DNA of 64,000 bases from Neobacillus sp. SuZ13 (GTDB lineage: Bacteria > Bacillota > Bacilli > Bacillales > Cytobacillaceae). Below, piece after piece: positions 33,041 through 41,953 of this stretch. Where the stretch lies: contig NZ_CP126107.1 in assembly GCF_030123365.1 (NCBI RefSeq), forward strand, positions 4,611,501 through 4,675,500, in the 5' to 3' direction. The number at the start of each line of letters is the position of its first letter. Positions within the stretch are counted from its first letter, which is position 1. Made by a program: the position numbers and the translations under genes. Below the pieces are notes generated by a model. That model was not told where the DNA came from. It ran no database searches and was given only the letters and a program-made list of their open reading frames with translations.

Positions 33041-34600
33041 TTGAGAACTTTAAGACGGATTAAAAAATTATATTCGACTTTCCAAAATCAAAACCGAGAC
33101 AAAACGCAGGAGGAAAAAGGCAACGATCAATTATCAGGATTTCTTCAGGAAGATTTTTTACAGGTAAAGCATTATTTTGAAGGGGCTTCAGATTTCAGAT
33201 ATCGTGAACTCGAAATCAACTCTACATATTCGGCTATGATTTTTTATCTCGATGGATTAGTGGGTATAGAAAGAATTGAATTAAACGTCATCACTCCATT
33301 ACTCAAAAACAATGATGCATTCCTAAATAACCCTAAACCGACAATTGAGACTATCCTAGAAGAACTAAGTTCAGCTCAAGTAAAACAAGGGGAAACAATC
33401 CAGGAAGTGATTAATCATATTTTGTTAGGTGACACTGTTTTATTGATTAATGGACTTAAACAATCCCTTTTTATTAGTGAACAAGCATGGGAAAAGCGCT
33501 CCATTGAAGAGCCCCTATCTGAGGCGGTCGTTTTAGGACCAAGAGAAGGCTTTACTGAAAATATCCGAACCAATACAAGTATGATTCGAAGACGATTAAG
33601 AACAACAAAGCTTAAATTCGAAAGTATACAGATTGGGAACCTTTCCCAAACTGAAGTAGTCATTACCTATCTTGATGGGATTGCACAACATTCAATCATA
33701 GAAGAAGTTCGCAGCAGATTAAACCAGATTAATATTGATGCGATTGAGGACAGCGGTTACATTGTGGAGCTTATTGAGGATCATCCTTTCTCGGTGTTTC
33801 CGCAAATATTGCAAACTGAACGGCCTGATCGAGTGGTCGGTAACCTTCTTGAAGGGAGAATTGGGATTATTGTTGAAAATAGCCCTTTTGCTCTTGTTGT
33901 TCCTGTTACTTTTTTTCAAATGATGAGTTCCCCAGAAGACTATTATGGAAAGTTTATAATGGCAACCTTTATTCGATTCATCCGCTATCTATTTTTATTG
34001 GTTGCACTATTGTTTCCCTCCATTTATATCGCTGTGACTACCTTCCATCAGGAATTACTGCCAACCAATCTTTTGTTTAGTGTTGCAGCTTCACGGGAAA
34101 AGGTGCCCTTTCCAGCGGTTATCGAAGCCCTATTAATGGAAATAACTTTTGAAGCATTGCGTGAAGCAGGTTTACGATTGCCGCGGCCCATTGGATCAAC
34201 AGTTAGTATTGTTGGAGCTTTAGTAATCGGTCAAGCTGCTGTTGAGGCGGGGATTGTTTCCGCTCCACTAGTTATTGTTGTATCCACTACAGGCATTGCA
34301 TCATTTATGTTTCCTAGTTATACCCTAACTGGAGCTATTCGGATCCTTCGATTTTTAATGATTTTTTTATCCGCAACATTAGGTTTTTATGGAATCCTAT
34401 TAGGAGTTTTCTTTATTTTAGTACACCTTGTTCAACTGCGCTCCTTTGGTGTTCCTTATTTGGCCCCTGTTGCCCCACTTAATTTTAACAACCTTAAAGA
34501 TGTTTTTGTTCGTGCTCCTTGGTGGAGGATGAATGAACGGCCAGAACAAACAGGAAAAAGGAATTTGAGGAGATTACGTCCCCACAACCGTAAAAACTAG
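33041..34600 (+). CDS. GerA-family germinant receptor A subunit
   Basis: A 519-residue A subunit. The N-terminal soluble domain (residues 1-290) binds signals or assembles the receptor; the C-terminal part has about five transmembrane helices and the family segments RPIGSTVSIVGALVIGQAAVEAGIVS and PFPAVIEALLMEITFEALREAGLRLP. I prefer TTG at 33041, 8 bp after AAGGGTGG; a GTG at 33029 overlaps that site. It lies 20-32 bp after the B subunit gene. Confidence 0.93.
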   Translation: MRTLRRIKKLYSTFQNQNRDKTQEEKGNDQLSGFLQEDFLQVKHYFEGASDFRYRELEINSTYSAMIFYLDGLVGIERIELNVITPLLKNNDAFLNNPKPTIETILEELSSAQVKQGETIQEVINHILLGDTVLLINGLKQSLFISEQAWEKRSIEEPLSEAVVLGPREGFTENIRTNTSMIRRRLRTTKLKFESIQIGNLSQTEVVITYLDGIAQHSIIEEVRSRLNQINIDAIEDSGYIVELIEDHPFSVFPQILQTERPDRVVGNLLEGRIGIIVENSPFALVVPVTFFQMMSSPEDYYGKFIMATFIRFIRYLFLLVALLFPSIYIAVTTFHQELLPTNLLFSVAASREKVPFPAVIEALLMEITFEALREAGLRLPRPIGSTVSIVGALVIGQAAVEAGIVSAPLVIVVSTTGIASFMFPSYTLTGAIRILRFLMIFLSATLGFYGILLGVFFILVHLVQLRSFGVPYLAPVAPLNFNNLKDVFVRAPWWRMNERPEQTGKRNLRRLRPHNRKN

Positions 34601-34626
34601 TTCGTTTAAAAGGACGGGATGGGATT

Positions 34627-35781
34627 ATGAAGGTGATTAGAAGACTGCTATTTGGAGTCATAACCGTTTTTTTGCTTACAGGTTGTTGGAACCGAATTGA
34701 AGTGAATGATATTGCCATTGTTACTGCGATTGGATTAGATCTTGTTGAAGACAATATGATTCGCTTAACCCTACAAGTGGCCATACCAACTAAACTAGGA
34801 CCAACTGGAGGAAGTAGTGGAGGAGGAAAAGAACGCAGTACATTTGTCATTTCAGAGAAGGGTGTCACTGTTTCTGAAGCGTACCGAAATTTACAAATGA
34901 AGCTATCGAGACGTGTATTCTTTTCTCAAAGCAGGATCTTGTTAATCGGTGAGTCTTTAGCTAGAAAGGGAATTTTTAATATTATTGACTTTTATACAAG
35001 GTTCCAACAACCTCGAATGAATAGTTTTATTATGTTCACAGAAGAAGCGGCTTCAGAAGTTATTAAAAACATACCAAATTTAGAAAGTGTTTCAGCAGAG
35101 GAAACGAAGGAACTTGCAAAGCTAAGTGTAGGTTTAAAGGTTTATGTCAGGGATTTTTTAAACATGCTTCTTACAGACGGAGTAGAACCATATGCCCCTC
35201 AGTATAAATTAACTTCATTAGAAGTAGATACAGAAAATGAATCAGGAAAAGTACAGACTATTAATGGGGCGGCTGTATTTAAAAAAGACAAGCTAATAGG
35301 TTGGATGGATGAAACTGAAACCCGGGGAATTTTATGGCTTCGTAATGAAATAGAAGGAGGAGTCATTTCTATTAAAATCCCAAAGGAAAAAGGCGGGGGA
35401 AATATTAGTTTTGATATTATTAGATCAAAAACCCAAATCCTTCCTCATCATGAACATGGACAAATGAAAATTACAGTTAATGTTACCTCAGAAATGAGTG
35501 CAATTGAAAATGCTTCAAAGCTAGAATTATTTAATCCAAAAGTAATCGAAGAGATCCAAAAAAATATTGAAAAGGAGATTAAAGATCGAATCCAATTAGT
35601 AGTTAATAAGGCTCAAAAAGAATTTCAATCAGACATATTTGGATTTGGCCAAGCCGTTTACAGAGAATATCCAAAAGCATGGAATACATTTTATAAAAAG
35701 AATTGGAACCATGAGTTTTCACAAGTAGATGTAAATATCAATTCAAAGGTTTATATAAGAAGAATCGGCTTAAGTAAGTGA
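34627..35781 (+). CDS. GerA-family germinant receptor C subunit (lipoprotein)
   Basis: A 384-residue lipoprotein. The signal peptide ends in lipobox LLTGC followed by the family-typical WNRIEVND, so the mature protein is anchored to the outer face of the inner spore membrane. Later motifs include SRRVFFSQSRILLIGESLARKG and the C-terminal QKEFQSDIFGFGQAVYREYPKAW. It follows the A subunit by 26 bp and completes a B-A-C receptor set. Confidence 0.93.
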   Translation: MKVIRRLLFGVITVFLLTGCWNRIEVNDIAIVTAIGLDLVEDNMIRLTLQVAIPTKLGPTGGSSGGGKERSTFVISEKGVTVSEAYRNLQMKLSRRVFFSQSRILLIGESLARKGIFNIIDFYTRFQQPRMNSFIMFTEEAASEVIKNIPNLESVSAEETKELAKLSVGLKVYVRDFLNMLLTDGVEPYAPQYKLTSLEVDTENESGKVQTINGAAVFKKDKLIGWMDETETRGILWLRNEIEGGVISIKIPKEKGGGNISFDIIRSKTQILPHHEHGQMKITVNVTSEMSAIENASKLELFNPKVIEEIQKNIEKEIKDRIQLVVNKAQKEFQSDIFGFGQAVYREYPKAWNTFYKKNWNHEFSQVDVNINSKVYIRRIGLSK

Positions 35782-35809
35782 AGAAATACTTCATAAAAAG
35801 GAATGGAAA

Positions 35810-35974
35810 ATGTTTAAGATTTTTTTGATGATTTTTATCTTCGTTATAATCTTTTCCTGGGAAGCTTTACGGTTAATACGAAAAAAGGAAATAAAAGAAT
35901 TGGTTGTTTTTTCTATTCTTTCATTAATTGGCTTAGCATTGAGTATTGTGGTAGTTATTCAATCATTTATCTAA
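35810..35974 (+). CDS. 54-residue two-helix membrane protein, candidate receptor D subunit
   Basis: This short frame starts at ATG 35810, 28 bp after the C subunit stop, with GGAATGG upstream. It has two hydrophobic helices (residues about 3-17 and 32-52) separated by a basic turn LRLIRKKEIKE. Small two-helix D proteins are known to be encoded with some GerA-type receptors and to modulate their output; the size, topology and position fit, but no residue-level family signature was verified. Confidence 0.65.
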   Translation: MFKIFLMIFIFVIIFSWEALRLIRKKEIKELVVFSILSLIGLALSIVVVIQSFI

Positions 35975-36114
35975 TAATTTTGTATAAAAGGTCATTTTTA
36001 TCTTCAAAACATTATCGACTCAAATAATATGAAGAGGACATTCTCACCCATTTAAAGAAATTTGAAGCTGCAAAGTCCAAATTCTAATGGAGTAACGAAT
36101 GTCCAATCATACTT

Positions 36115-36549
36115 TTATTTACCGGAAGAACCGAATCCACCTTCTGATCTACCCGTATCCGCTACTATTTCTGTTTCGATAAGGTTAACTTTTAAGACTG
36201 GGGCAATAACCATTTGAGCAATTCTCATTTGTTTTTCAATTGTAAAATCTTCTTTCCCATGATTAATAAGGATAATTTTTATTTCCCCTCGGTACCCTTC
36301 ATCAATAGTCCCCGGACTATTAAGCACAGTTATAGAGTGTTTTAAGGCTAGTCCACTTCTTGGTCTAATCTGTGCCTCCGTTCCTTTAGGTAATTCAATT
36401 TGTATACCCGTTCTTATTAAGCCCGCCTCCCCTGCTTTAATTATTTTTTCTTCAATAGAAAATAAATCTAATCCAGCATCACCTTCATATGCTCGATGGG
36501 GTAATACAGCATCATCGTCTATTAATTTAACTTTCAATTGATATTCCAT
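36115..36549 (-). CDS. dut: dUTP diphosphatase
   Basis: A 144-residue trimeric dUTPase that hydrolyses dUTP to dUMP and pyrophosphate, keeping uracil out of DNA. Conserved motifs in order: AYEGDAGLDLFS (motif 1), RPRSGLALKH (2), GTIDEGYRGEIKIILIN (3), RIAQMVIAPV (4) and the Gly-rich C-terminal GRSEGGFGSSGK (5). All appear intact. It lies convergent to the germination operon. Confidence 0.95.
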   Translation of the reverse strand: MEYQLKVKLIDDDAVLPHRAYEGDAGLDLFSIEEKIIKAGEAGLIRTGIQIELPKGTEAQIRPRSGLALKHSITVLNSPGTIDEGYRGEIKIILINHGKEDFTIEKQMRIAQMVIAPVLKVNLIETEIVADTGRSEGGFGSSGK

Positions 36550-36626
36550 TTCGAACCTCGTTTCAAGAAATTTTTATGTAACTTAATTGATAACGCATGC
36601 ATTGCTTAGCCGCCCAGATGCAGCTT

Positions 36627-36887
36627 TTATAGTAAAAACTTGATTAACAGAACGAATTCAATCACTGCAAGGACCGGAAAACCAATCTTAAAAGAAGTAT
36701 GCTTCGTTTTATGTCTATAAAGTTGCATGCCTGCTGTCGCACCTATAGCACCGCCAAATAACGCCACTAGCCATAAGGTCCGCTCACTGATTCGATATTT
36801 ATGCTTTTTAGCCCGCCTCTTATCTTCCCACATAATCACAAGTCCTGCTATATTCATAATCAAATAAGCCACTACCCATTTAACCAT
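36627..36887 (-). CDS. ysdA: DUF1294 small membrane protein (YsdA-like)
   Basis: An 86-residue protein with three hydrophobic segments. The IMWEDKRRAKKHKYRISERTLWLVALFGGAIGA core is typical of DUF1294, function unknown. ATG at 36887 follows GGGGG sequences and is preferred; the longer frame to 36923 would start inside the rplT terminator. Same place as ysdA in B. subtilis, downstream of rplT. Confidence 0.88.
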   Translation of the reverse strand: MVKWVVAYLIMNIAGLVIMWEDKRRAKKHKYRISERTLWLVALFGGAIGATAGMQLYRHKTKHTSFKIGFPVLAVIEFVLLIKFLL

Positions 36888-36902
36888 CCCCCGTATCCCC
36901 CT

Positions 36903-36936
36903 TATAGAAAAAGCCATCCTCATAAGAGAATGGCTT
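36903..36936 (-). terminator. Terminator of infC-rpmI-rplT
   Basis: Hairpin AAAAGCCATTCTC / GAGGATGGCTTTTTC on the minus strand, between rplT and ysdA. Confidence 0.85.
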
Positions 36937-36942
36937 TTGATA

Positions 36943-36978
36943 TGTCTAGCTACAGCGCCTAGGGGCGCTTTCGCTTTT
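36943..36978. repeat. Ends-only derivative of the GCGC-ended repeat
   Basis: Thirty-six bases in which the left end AAAAGCGAAAGCGCC and right end AGGCGCTGTAGCTAGACA of copy 2 abut almost directly, with the interior missing. It lies between the rplT stop codon and the operon terminator. Confidence 0.85.
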
Positions 36979-36982
36979 CTAA

Positions 36983-37342
36983 TTACTTGTTGATGTTTTG
37001 TTTTGCAACGTTTGCTAATTCAGCAAATGCGTTTGCATCGCTTACTGCTAATTCAGCGAGCATCTTGCGGTTTACTTCGATACCAGCAAGCTTTAAGCCA
37101 TGCATTAAACGGCTGTAAGAAAGACCGTTCATACGAGCTGCTGCATTGATACGAGTAATCCAAAGTTTGCGGAAGTCGCGTTTTTTCTGACGACGATCGC
37201 GGAAAGCATACATTAAAGATTTCATAACTTGTTGGTTAGCTACTTTATATAATGTATGTTTTGAACCGAAATAACCTTTTGCTAATTTAAGAACTTTTTT
37301 ACGACGTTTGCGCGTAACTGTACCGCCTTTTACACGTGGCAT
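36983..37342 (-). CDS. rplT: 50S ribosomal protein L20
   Basis: A 119-residue 23S rRNA-binding protein needed early in 50S assembly, and the autorepressor of its own operon. The basic N-terminus (RVKGGTVTRKRRKKVLKLAKGYFG), the RRQKKRDFRKLWITRINAAAR segment and the length match L20. It is the third gene of infC-rpmI-rplT and is expected to act on the L20 leader at 38240-38412. Confidence 0.98.
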   Translation of the reverse strand: MPRVKGGTVTRKRRKKVLKLAKGYFGSKHTLYKVANQQVMKSLMYAFRDRRQKKRDFRKLWITRINAAARMNGLSYSRLMHGLKLAGIEVNRKMLAELAVSDANAFAELANVAKQNINK

Positions 37343-37380
37343 TTAATTTCCCTCCAATATATAAATCGATCACTTAATTT

Positions 37381-37581
37381 TTACTTCATGTAAGTTAATA
37401 ATTGACGAATGCGTTTGAAATCACCTTTAGAAACAAGTGATGCTTTGCGAAGCTTACGCTTTGCTTTAGTAGATTTGTTAGCAAATAAGTGGCTTGTATA
37501 AGCGTGGTCACGTTTTAATTTACCTGAACCAGTCTTTTTAAAACGCTTTGCAGCGCCACGGTGAGTTTTCATTTTTGGCAT
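37381..37581 (-). CDS. rpmI: 50S ribosomal protein L35
   Basis: A 66-residue basic protein of the large subunit: MPKMKTHRGAAKRFKKTGSG is diagnostic. It lies between infC (16 bp) and rplT (38 bp) in the conserved operon. AAGGAGG precedes the ATG. Confidence 0.98.
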   Translation of the reverse strand: MPKMKTHRGAAKRFKKTGSGKLKRDHAYTSHLFANKSTKAKRKLRKASLVSKGDFKRIRQLLTYMK

Positions 37582-37597
37582 TGGGATATCCTCCTTA

Positions 37598-38113
37598 TTA
37601 CTTTTCGGTTTTAGGTGCTAAAACTAGGAACATGCTTCGACCATCCATTTTTGGATGTGATTCAATCGTTGCAACTTCCTTGCACGCCTCTGAAAAACGG
37701 TCTAACACACGTTGACCAATTTCTTTATGGGTAATCGCCCGGCCCTTGAAACGGATTGAAGCTTTTACCTTGTCGCCTTTTTCTAAGAACTTAATTGCAT
37801 TGCGTAACTTTGTATTAAAGTCATGCTCATCAATTGTCGGGCTGAGACGAACTTCTTTAGTGGTGATGATTTTTTGATTCTTACGAGCTTCTTTTTCTTT
37901 CTTTTGCTGCTCGAATTTAAATTTGCCATAGTCCATAATTCTGCCGACTGGAGGCTTTGCATTTGGTGCTACCAGTACCAAATCAAGGTTCACTCTTCCG
38001 GCAATCTCTAAGGCTTCAGTTTTGGTTTTAATCCCCAACTGCTCGCCATTTTGATCAATTAGGCGAATTTCGCGAGCGCGAATGCCCTCATTTAACAACA
38101 TGTCTTTGCTAAT
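37598..38113 (-). CDS. infC: Translation initiation factor IF-3 (AUU start)
   Basis: A 171-residue factor that keeps the ribosomal subunits apart and proofreads start codons. It shows NEGIRAREIRLIDQNGEQLG, the linker MDYGKFKFEQQKKEKEARKNQK and the C-terminal SIRFKGRAITHKEIGQRVL. The ribosome site GGAGGTGG is followed by GCTA-ATT-ATT-AGC with no ATG, GTG or TTG, so the start is one of two AUU codons (38116 or 38113). IF-3 rejects AUU starts, giving autoregulation as in E. coli and Geobacillus. An upstream in-frame ATG at 38140 precedes the ribosome site and is unlikely. Confidence 0.95.
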   Translation of the reverse strand: MSKDMLLNEGIRAREIRLIDQNGEQLGIKTKTEALEIAGRVNLDLVLVAPNAKPPVGRIMDYGKFKFEQQKKEKEARKNQKIITTKEVRLSPTIDEHDFNTKLRNAIKFLEKGDKVKASIRFKGRAITHKEIGQRVLDRFSEACKEVATIESHPKMDGRSMFLVLAPKTEK

Positions 38114-38239
38114 AATTAGCCACCTCCAAGGTTTTATCAAGAATACAACATCTTGGTCAAGAAAATCATAACAAGCCCTTTCAAACCTAAACGTAAGACG
38201 CTACACAAGAATCAACAGGTATAAAACTTTTTAGCAGTG

Positions 38240-38412
38240 CTATTATTGCACAAACAAAAAAGTGCGGATGAATGCACCCACACTTTACAGAACAAAAGTA
38301 ATAAAACCAAAAAGTTCAAGTAAAACCTGCCAACTGCCTATTGCGTCAATCAGGTGAGAAGCGGGTGCTTCTTCTTTTCCCAAAAACAAGTATTCAATTT
38401 TTCACCTTAGTA
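38240..38412 (-). ncRNA. L20 leader of infC-rpmI-rplT
   Basis: The minus-strand leader holds the block GAAGCACCCGCTTCTCACC typical of the L20 leader that mimics the 23S rRNA target. It is followed by a terminator (38256-38286: AAAGTGTGGGTG / CATCCGCACTTT then T6). L20 binding is expected to favour termination. The remaining ~110 bp to infC shows nothing else. Confidence 0.92.
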
Positions 38413-38413
38413 A

Positions 38414-38442
38414 ATATAACATAAGCAAAGATATAATGTCAA
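38414..38442 (-). promoter_or_regulatory. SigA promoter of the infC operon
   Basis: TTGACA (38437-38442) and TTATAT (38414-38419) on the minus strand with a 17-bp spacer, just before the L20 leader. Confidence 0.82.
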
Positions 38443-38516
38443 ACGAACTATTTTCTTTGACAACGAAATTTATTTTAGCAAGAAATAAATAATTATTCAA
38501 TAGTTTTTTTCAAACA

Positions 38517-38541
38517 ACAAGAGAGGCGAACCTCTCTTTCT
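38517..38541 (-). terminator. Terminator of thrS
   Basis: Hairpin AGAGAGGTTCGCCTCTCT with a T-rich tail on the minus strand, adjacent to the thrS stop. Confidence 0.85.
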
Positions 38542-38546
38542 ACTGT

Positions 38547-40481
38547 TTATCCTCTTTTCACTTCAGCAATTAATGAAGTTAAAAACTCTGAGAATGGCTT
38601 TGTTTCTGAGTTTTGCTCGCCATATTTGCGGACATTAACAGCCTGATTTTCGACCTCTTTATCCCCAACAACCAGCATATATGGTATTTTTTGCATTTGT
38701 GCTTCACGGATTTTATAACCGATTTTTTCATCACGGCCATCCAATTCGACACGGAACCCTTCATTTTGAAGCTGTTCTTGAACTTGTTTCGCATAATCGT
38801 AATGGACACCTGGAGAAACTGGAATGACCTGAACCTGGACCGGAGCAAGCCAAGTAGGGAAAGCACCTTTGTATTCTTCAATTAAGAAGGCAACAAAACG
38901 TTCCATTGTTGATACCACGCCACGGTGGATAACGACTGGACGATGCGGTTTGCCGTCCTCACCTACATATGTTAAATCAAAACGTTCTGGTAATAAGAAG
39001 TCTAATTGCACTGTTGATAGTGTTTCGTCTTTTCCTAGAGCTGTCTTCACTTGAACGTCAAGCTTAGGACCGTAGAAGGCTGCTTCTCCTTCTGCCTCAT
39101 AATAATCAAGACCAAGGTCATCCATTGCTTCCTTCAGCATACTTTGTGCTTTTTCCCACATCGCGTCATCGTCAAAATACTTTTCAGTATCTTGCGGGTC
39201 ACGGTAAGAAAGACGGAAGGAATAATCATTAATATCAAAGTCTTTGTATACTGCTAAAACGAGGTTCACAACCCGTTTGAATTCATCTTTAATTTGGTCC
39301 GGACGAACAAAGATGTGTGCATCATTTAAAGTCATTCCACGAACACGCTGTAGTCCTGAAAGTGCACCAGACATTTCATAACGATGCATTGTTCCAAGTT
39401 CGGCAATCCTGATTGGAAGTTCGCGATAGCTGTGGATACTGTTTTTGTACACCATCATGTGATGCGGACAGTTCATAGGACGAAGAACTAATTGCTCGTT
39501 ATCCATATCCATTACTGGGAACATATCTTCCTGGTAATGATCCCAGTGACCTGAAGTTTTATATAAATCGACACTGCCCATAATTGGAGTGTATACATGG
39601 TCATAACCTAGACGTTGTTCTTTATCCACAATGTAACGTTCAACCACCCGACGGATAGTTGCACCCTTTGGAAGCCATAACGGTAATCCTTGACCTACCA
39701 ATTGATTGCTAGTAAAAAGGTTTAATTCTTTACCAATTTTGCGGTGGTCACGCTCTTTGGCTTCTTCAAGTAAGCGAAGGTGTTCAGCTAAATCTTCTTT
39801 CTTGAAGAAGGCTGTTCCATAAACGCGCTGAAGCATTTTATTTTTACTATCCCCGCGCCAATAAGCACCTGCAATACTTAATAACTTAAATTCTTTGATT
39901 TTTCCTGTTGATGGGACATGGACTCCGCGGCATAGGTCAAAAAAGTCACCTTGTTCGTAGATTGTCACTGTTTCCTCATCAGGAATCGCTTCAATTAGTT
40001 CTAGCTTATATGGGTCACCGGCTTCTTTAAAAAGCTGTACCGCTTCTGCACGGCTTACTTCCTTGCGAACAATTTCAATATTTTCATTAACGATTCTGGC
40101 CATTTCCTTTTCAATCTTTGGAAGATCTTCTGGAGTTAATGATTCCTCAAGGTCCATATCATAATAAAATCCACCTTCGATTACAGGGCCTACACCTAAA
40201 TTCACACCAGGATAGAGTCTTCTTACAGCCTGTGCCATTAAATGCGCAGTACTGTGGCGTAAAATTTCTAACGCATCATTGGAATCTGGTACGACAATTT
40301 CTATTGAACCGTCTTCATTAATTGGACGGCGAAGATCAAACAACTGACCGTTCCATTTGCCGGCAATCGCTTTTTTCTTTAGGCCTGGGCTGATGGATGC
40401 GGCAATATCTTCCGTTGTTGTTCCTTGTGGGAACTCCTTTACTGCCCCATCTGGAAACGAAATCTTAACAACGTCTGACAT
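38547..40481 (-). CDS. thrS: Threonyl-tRNA synthetase
   Basis: A 644-residue class II synthetase. Domains in order: N-terminal TGS domain (residues 1-65), editing domain with HSTAHLMAQAVRRLYPG and the Cys-His pair region DFFDLCRGVHVPSTG, catalytic core with zinc ligands in LVLRPMNCPHHMMVYK and motif 3 HRGVVSTMERFVAFLIEE, then the anticodon-binding domain (VQVIPVSPGVHYDYA). Controlled by the T-box leader upstream. Confidence 0.98.
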   Translation of the reverse strand: MSDVVKISFPDGAVKEFPQGTTTEDIAASISPGLKKKAIAGKWNGQLFDLRRPINEDGSIEIVVPDSNDALEILRHSTAHLMAQAVRRLYPGVNLGVGPVIEGGFYYDMDLEESLTPEDLPKIEKEMARIVNENIEIVRKEVSRAEAVQLFKEAGDPYKLELIEAIPDEETVTIYEQGDFFDLCRGVHVPSTGKIKEFKLLSIAGAYWRGDSKNKMLQRVYGTAFFKKEDLAEHLRLLEEAKERDHRKIGKELNLFTSNQLVGQGLPLWLPKGATIRRVVERYIVDKEQRLGYDHVYTPIMGSVDLYKTSGHWDHYQEDMFPVMDMDNEQLVLRPMNCPHHMMVYKNSIHSYRELPIRIAELGTMHRYEMSGALSGLQRVRGMTLNDAHIFVRPDQIKDEFKRVVNLVLAVYKDFDINDYSFRLSYRDPQDTEKYFDDDAMWEKAQSMLKEAMDDLGLDYYEAEGEAAFYGPKLDVQVKTALGKDETLSTVQLDFLLPERFDLTYVGEDGKPHRPVVIHRGVVSTMERFVAFLIEEYKGAFPTWLAPVQVQVIPVSPGVHYDYAKQVQEQLQNEGFRVELDGRDEKIGYKIREAQMQKIPYMLVVGDKEVENQAVNVRKYGEQNSETKPFSEFLTSLIAEVKRG

Positions 40482-40549
40482 GGTAATTCCTCCTTTGAAT
40501 TAAGCGTTTCGGGGTCATTTTTGCCCAAAAATCCGCTTTTTGAAAAATA

Positions 40550-40815
40550 AAAAAAACCCGTCCCTGGAAAAGGGACGAGTTTTAATAAACACGTGGTTCC
40601 ACCCAATTTTTCAATTTCAAATAATAACAATTTGAAAATGACTTTGGTCTGTTAACGGTCGAGAGCCGTCAGACAATTACTAACCTCATAAGGCATGAAG
40701 CGTTCACTGCTGAAGTTTAAAGGTGGTAAGTATTATTTTCGTGTTAGGAGACTTTCAGCCATGATCTCCCTCTCTAGAAACCGTAAAAAATACTATTGTC
40801 CTTATCATTACTTTT
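40550..40815 (-). ncRNA. T-box leader of thrS
   Basis: On the minus strand: stem I region AGAGAGGGAGATCATGG, specifier loop CTTACCACC with ACC (40725-40727) as the likely Thr codon, T-box TGGGTGGAACCACG (40592-40605), and terminator hairpin ACTCGTCCCTTTT / AGGGACGGGTTTTTTTT (40550-40582). Uncharged tRNA-Thr should allow read-through into thrS. Confidence 0.93.
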
Positions 40816-40838
40816 ACTATGACTATACTATGTATGCA

Positions 40839-40867
40839 ATTATAATGATTAATTTTTGAAAAATCAA
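40839..40867 (-). promoter_or_regulatory. SigA promoter of thrS
   Basis: TTGATT (40862-40867) and TATAAT (40839-40844) on the minus strand with a 17-bp spacer, upstream of the thrS T-box. Confidence 0.82.
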
Positions 40868-40911
40868 GGGACATCATCCTAATAAGACAAATTTTCACAC
40901 AATTCCTGTTT

Positions 40912-41790
40912 TCAAGCCTGATTTTCAGAAGATTGATGATCCTCTGCCCATTTATCCACATCTCTAAGTGCAGCAAATGATTTAATCGTTACTCTTTCTT
41001 CAAAAATATTTTTGATGGTCCTTACTAAGGGCTCATCTGGGTCCTTTGTATACAAAAAAATAGTTGTAGGCGCAAGTGATAATAATGGGGCAATCGATGC
41101 AGAGTCGACATAGACAGGATGATTAACCAGTAATTTACGGTCAATCAATCTTGTTAATTCAGCACGTTTCATTTCAACAAACTGCTCATTATAAAAAGTA
41201 ATTTCCTCGTCGAACAATAAATGGAGCACTTCCATTTTCGGTTCACGATTCATCAGAAACTCCCGGAGCATTTGCACAAATATTTGATATTCTTGCTCCA
41301 TCTTATATTCATCAATAGCAATCTCAACATACCCCTGCAGCGACTGAAAGTACGGACGCAATCTAAATTTGAGAAACGAATCAAACGAAAACGAGATATT
41401 ATCCAAGAAAATATGCTCAATGGCAGATTTAATTTGTGTCTCTTCATTTGCATTATTCAAGAAAATAGACAAGTCTTCTCTTTGACCCTCGAGAATAGAA
41501 TCAATAATTTCGATAATTTGTTGCTGTTCTTCAAATTCATCGTAAAAATAATGGCTTTTTAATATTTCTCTAAACCAATCATCCCGCTTAATATTGGTAA
41601 TGAATTCGAAAAATGCATGTTTAACAATTCTGGAAATTTCTAACGATATCATATTACCTGAAAATTTAACTATATGTCGATCTTCAATTAGAAGAATAGT
41701 TTCTTTGTCATGATTATTTGGTAAGTACTTCAGCAAGTGGTCATAAAATTTTTCTGCATCCAACTTGCTTTGGAAGATGATTTCCGCCAA
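40912..41790 (-). CDS. ytxC: YtxC-like protein (sporulation-associated DUF)
   Basis: A 292-residue soluble protein, rich in Glu/Asp/Lys, with FLKFRLRPYFQSLQGYVEIAIDEYKMEQEYQ in its middle as in YtxC proteins. No catalytic motif is recognisable. It occupies the place of ytxC between dnaI and thrS. Family members are found in spore formers, but the role is unknown. Confidence 0.82.
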   Translation of the reverse strand: MAEIIFQSKLDAEKFYDHLLKYLPNNHDKETILLIEDRHIVKFSGNMISLEISRIVKHAFFEFITNIKRDDWFREILKSHYFYDEFEEQQQIIEIIDSILEGQREDLSIFLNNANEETQIKSAIEHIFLDNISFSFDSFLKFRLRPYFQSLQGYVEIAIDEYKMEQEYQIFVQMLREFLMNREPKMEVLHLLFDEEITFYNEQFVEMKRAELTRLIDRKLLVNHPVYVDSASIAPLLSLAPTTIFLYTKDPDEPLVRTIKNIFEERVTIKSFAALRDVDKWAEDHQSSENQA

Positions 41791-41896
41791 CCAAATCCCC
41801 CCTTTAAACCAATCTTTGTATTAATATATATGGGGGACTTGGCTAAAATAGAAGTTAGCTGGTACATGCTTTTGTTATTTACAGAAAAAAAGTATA

Positions 41897-41934
41897 AAAA
41901 AAGGACTGCCGACTTGTTTACGACAATCCTAAAA
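41897..41934 (-). terminator. Terminator of nrdR-dnaB-dnaI
   Basis: Imperfect hairpin AGGATTGTCG / CGGCAGTCCT followed by T7 on the minus strand, 20 bp after dnaI. Confidence 0.7.
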
Positions 41935-41953
41935 CTTCTTTCTTTGATTTAAA

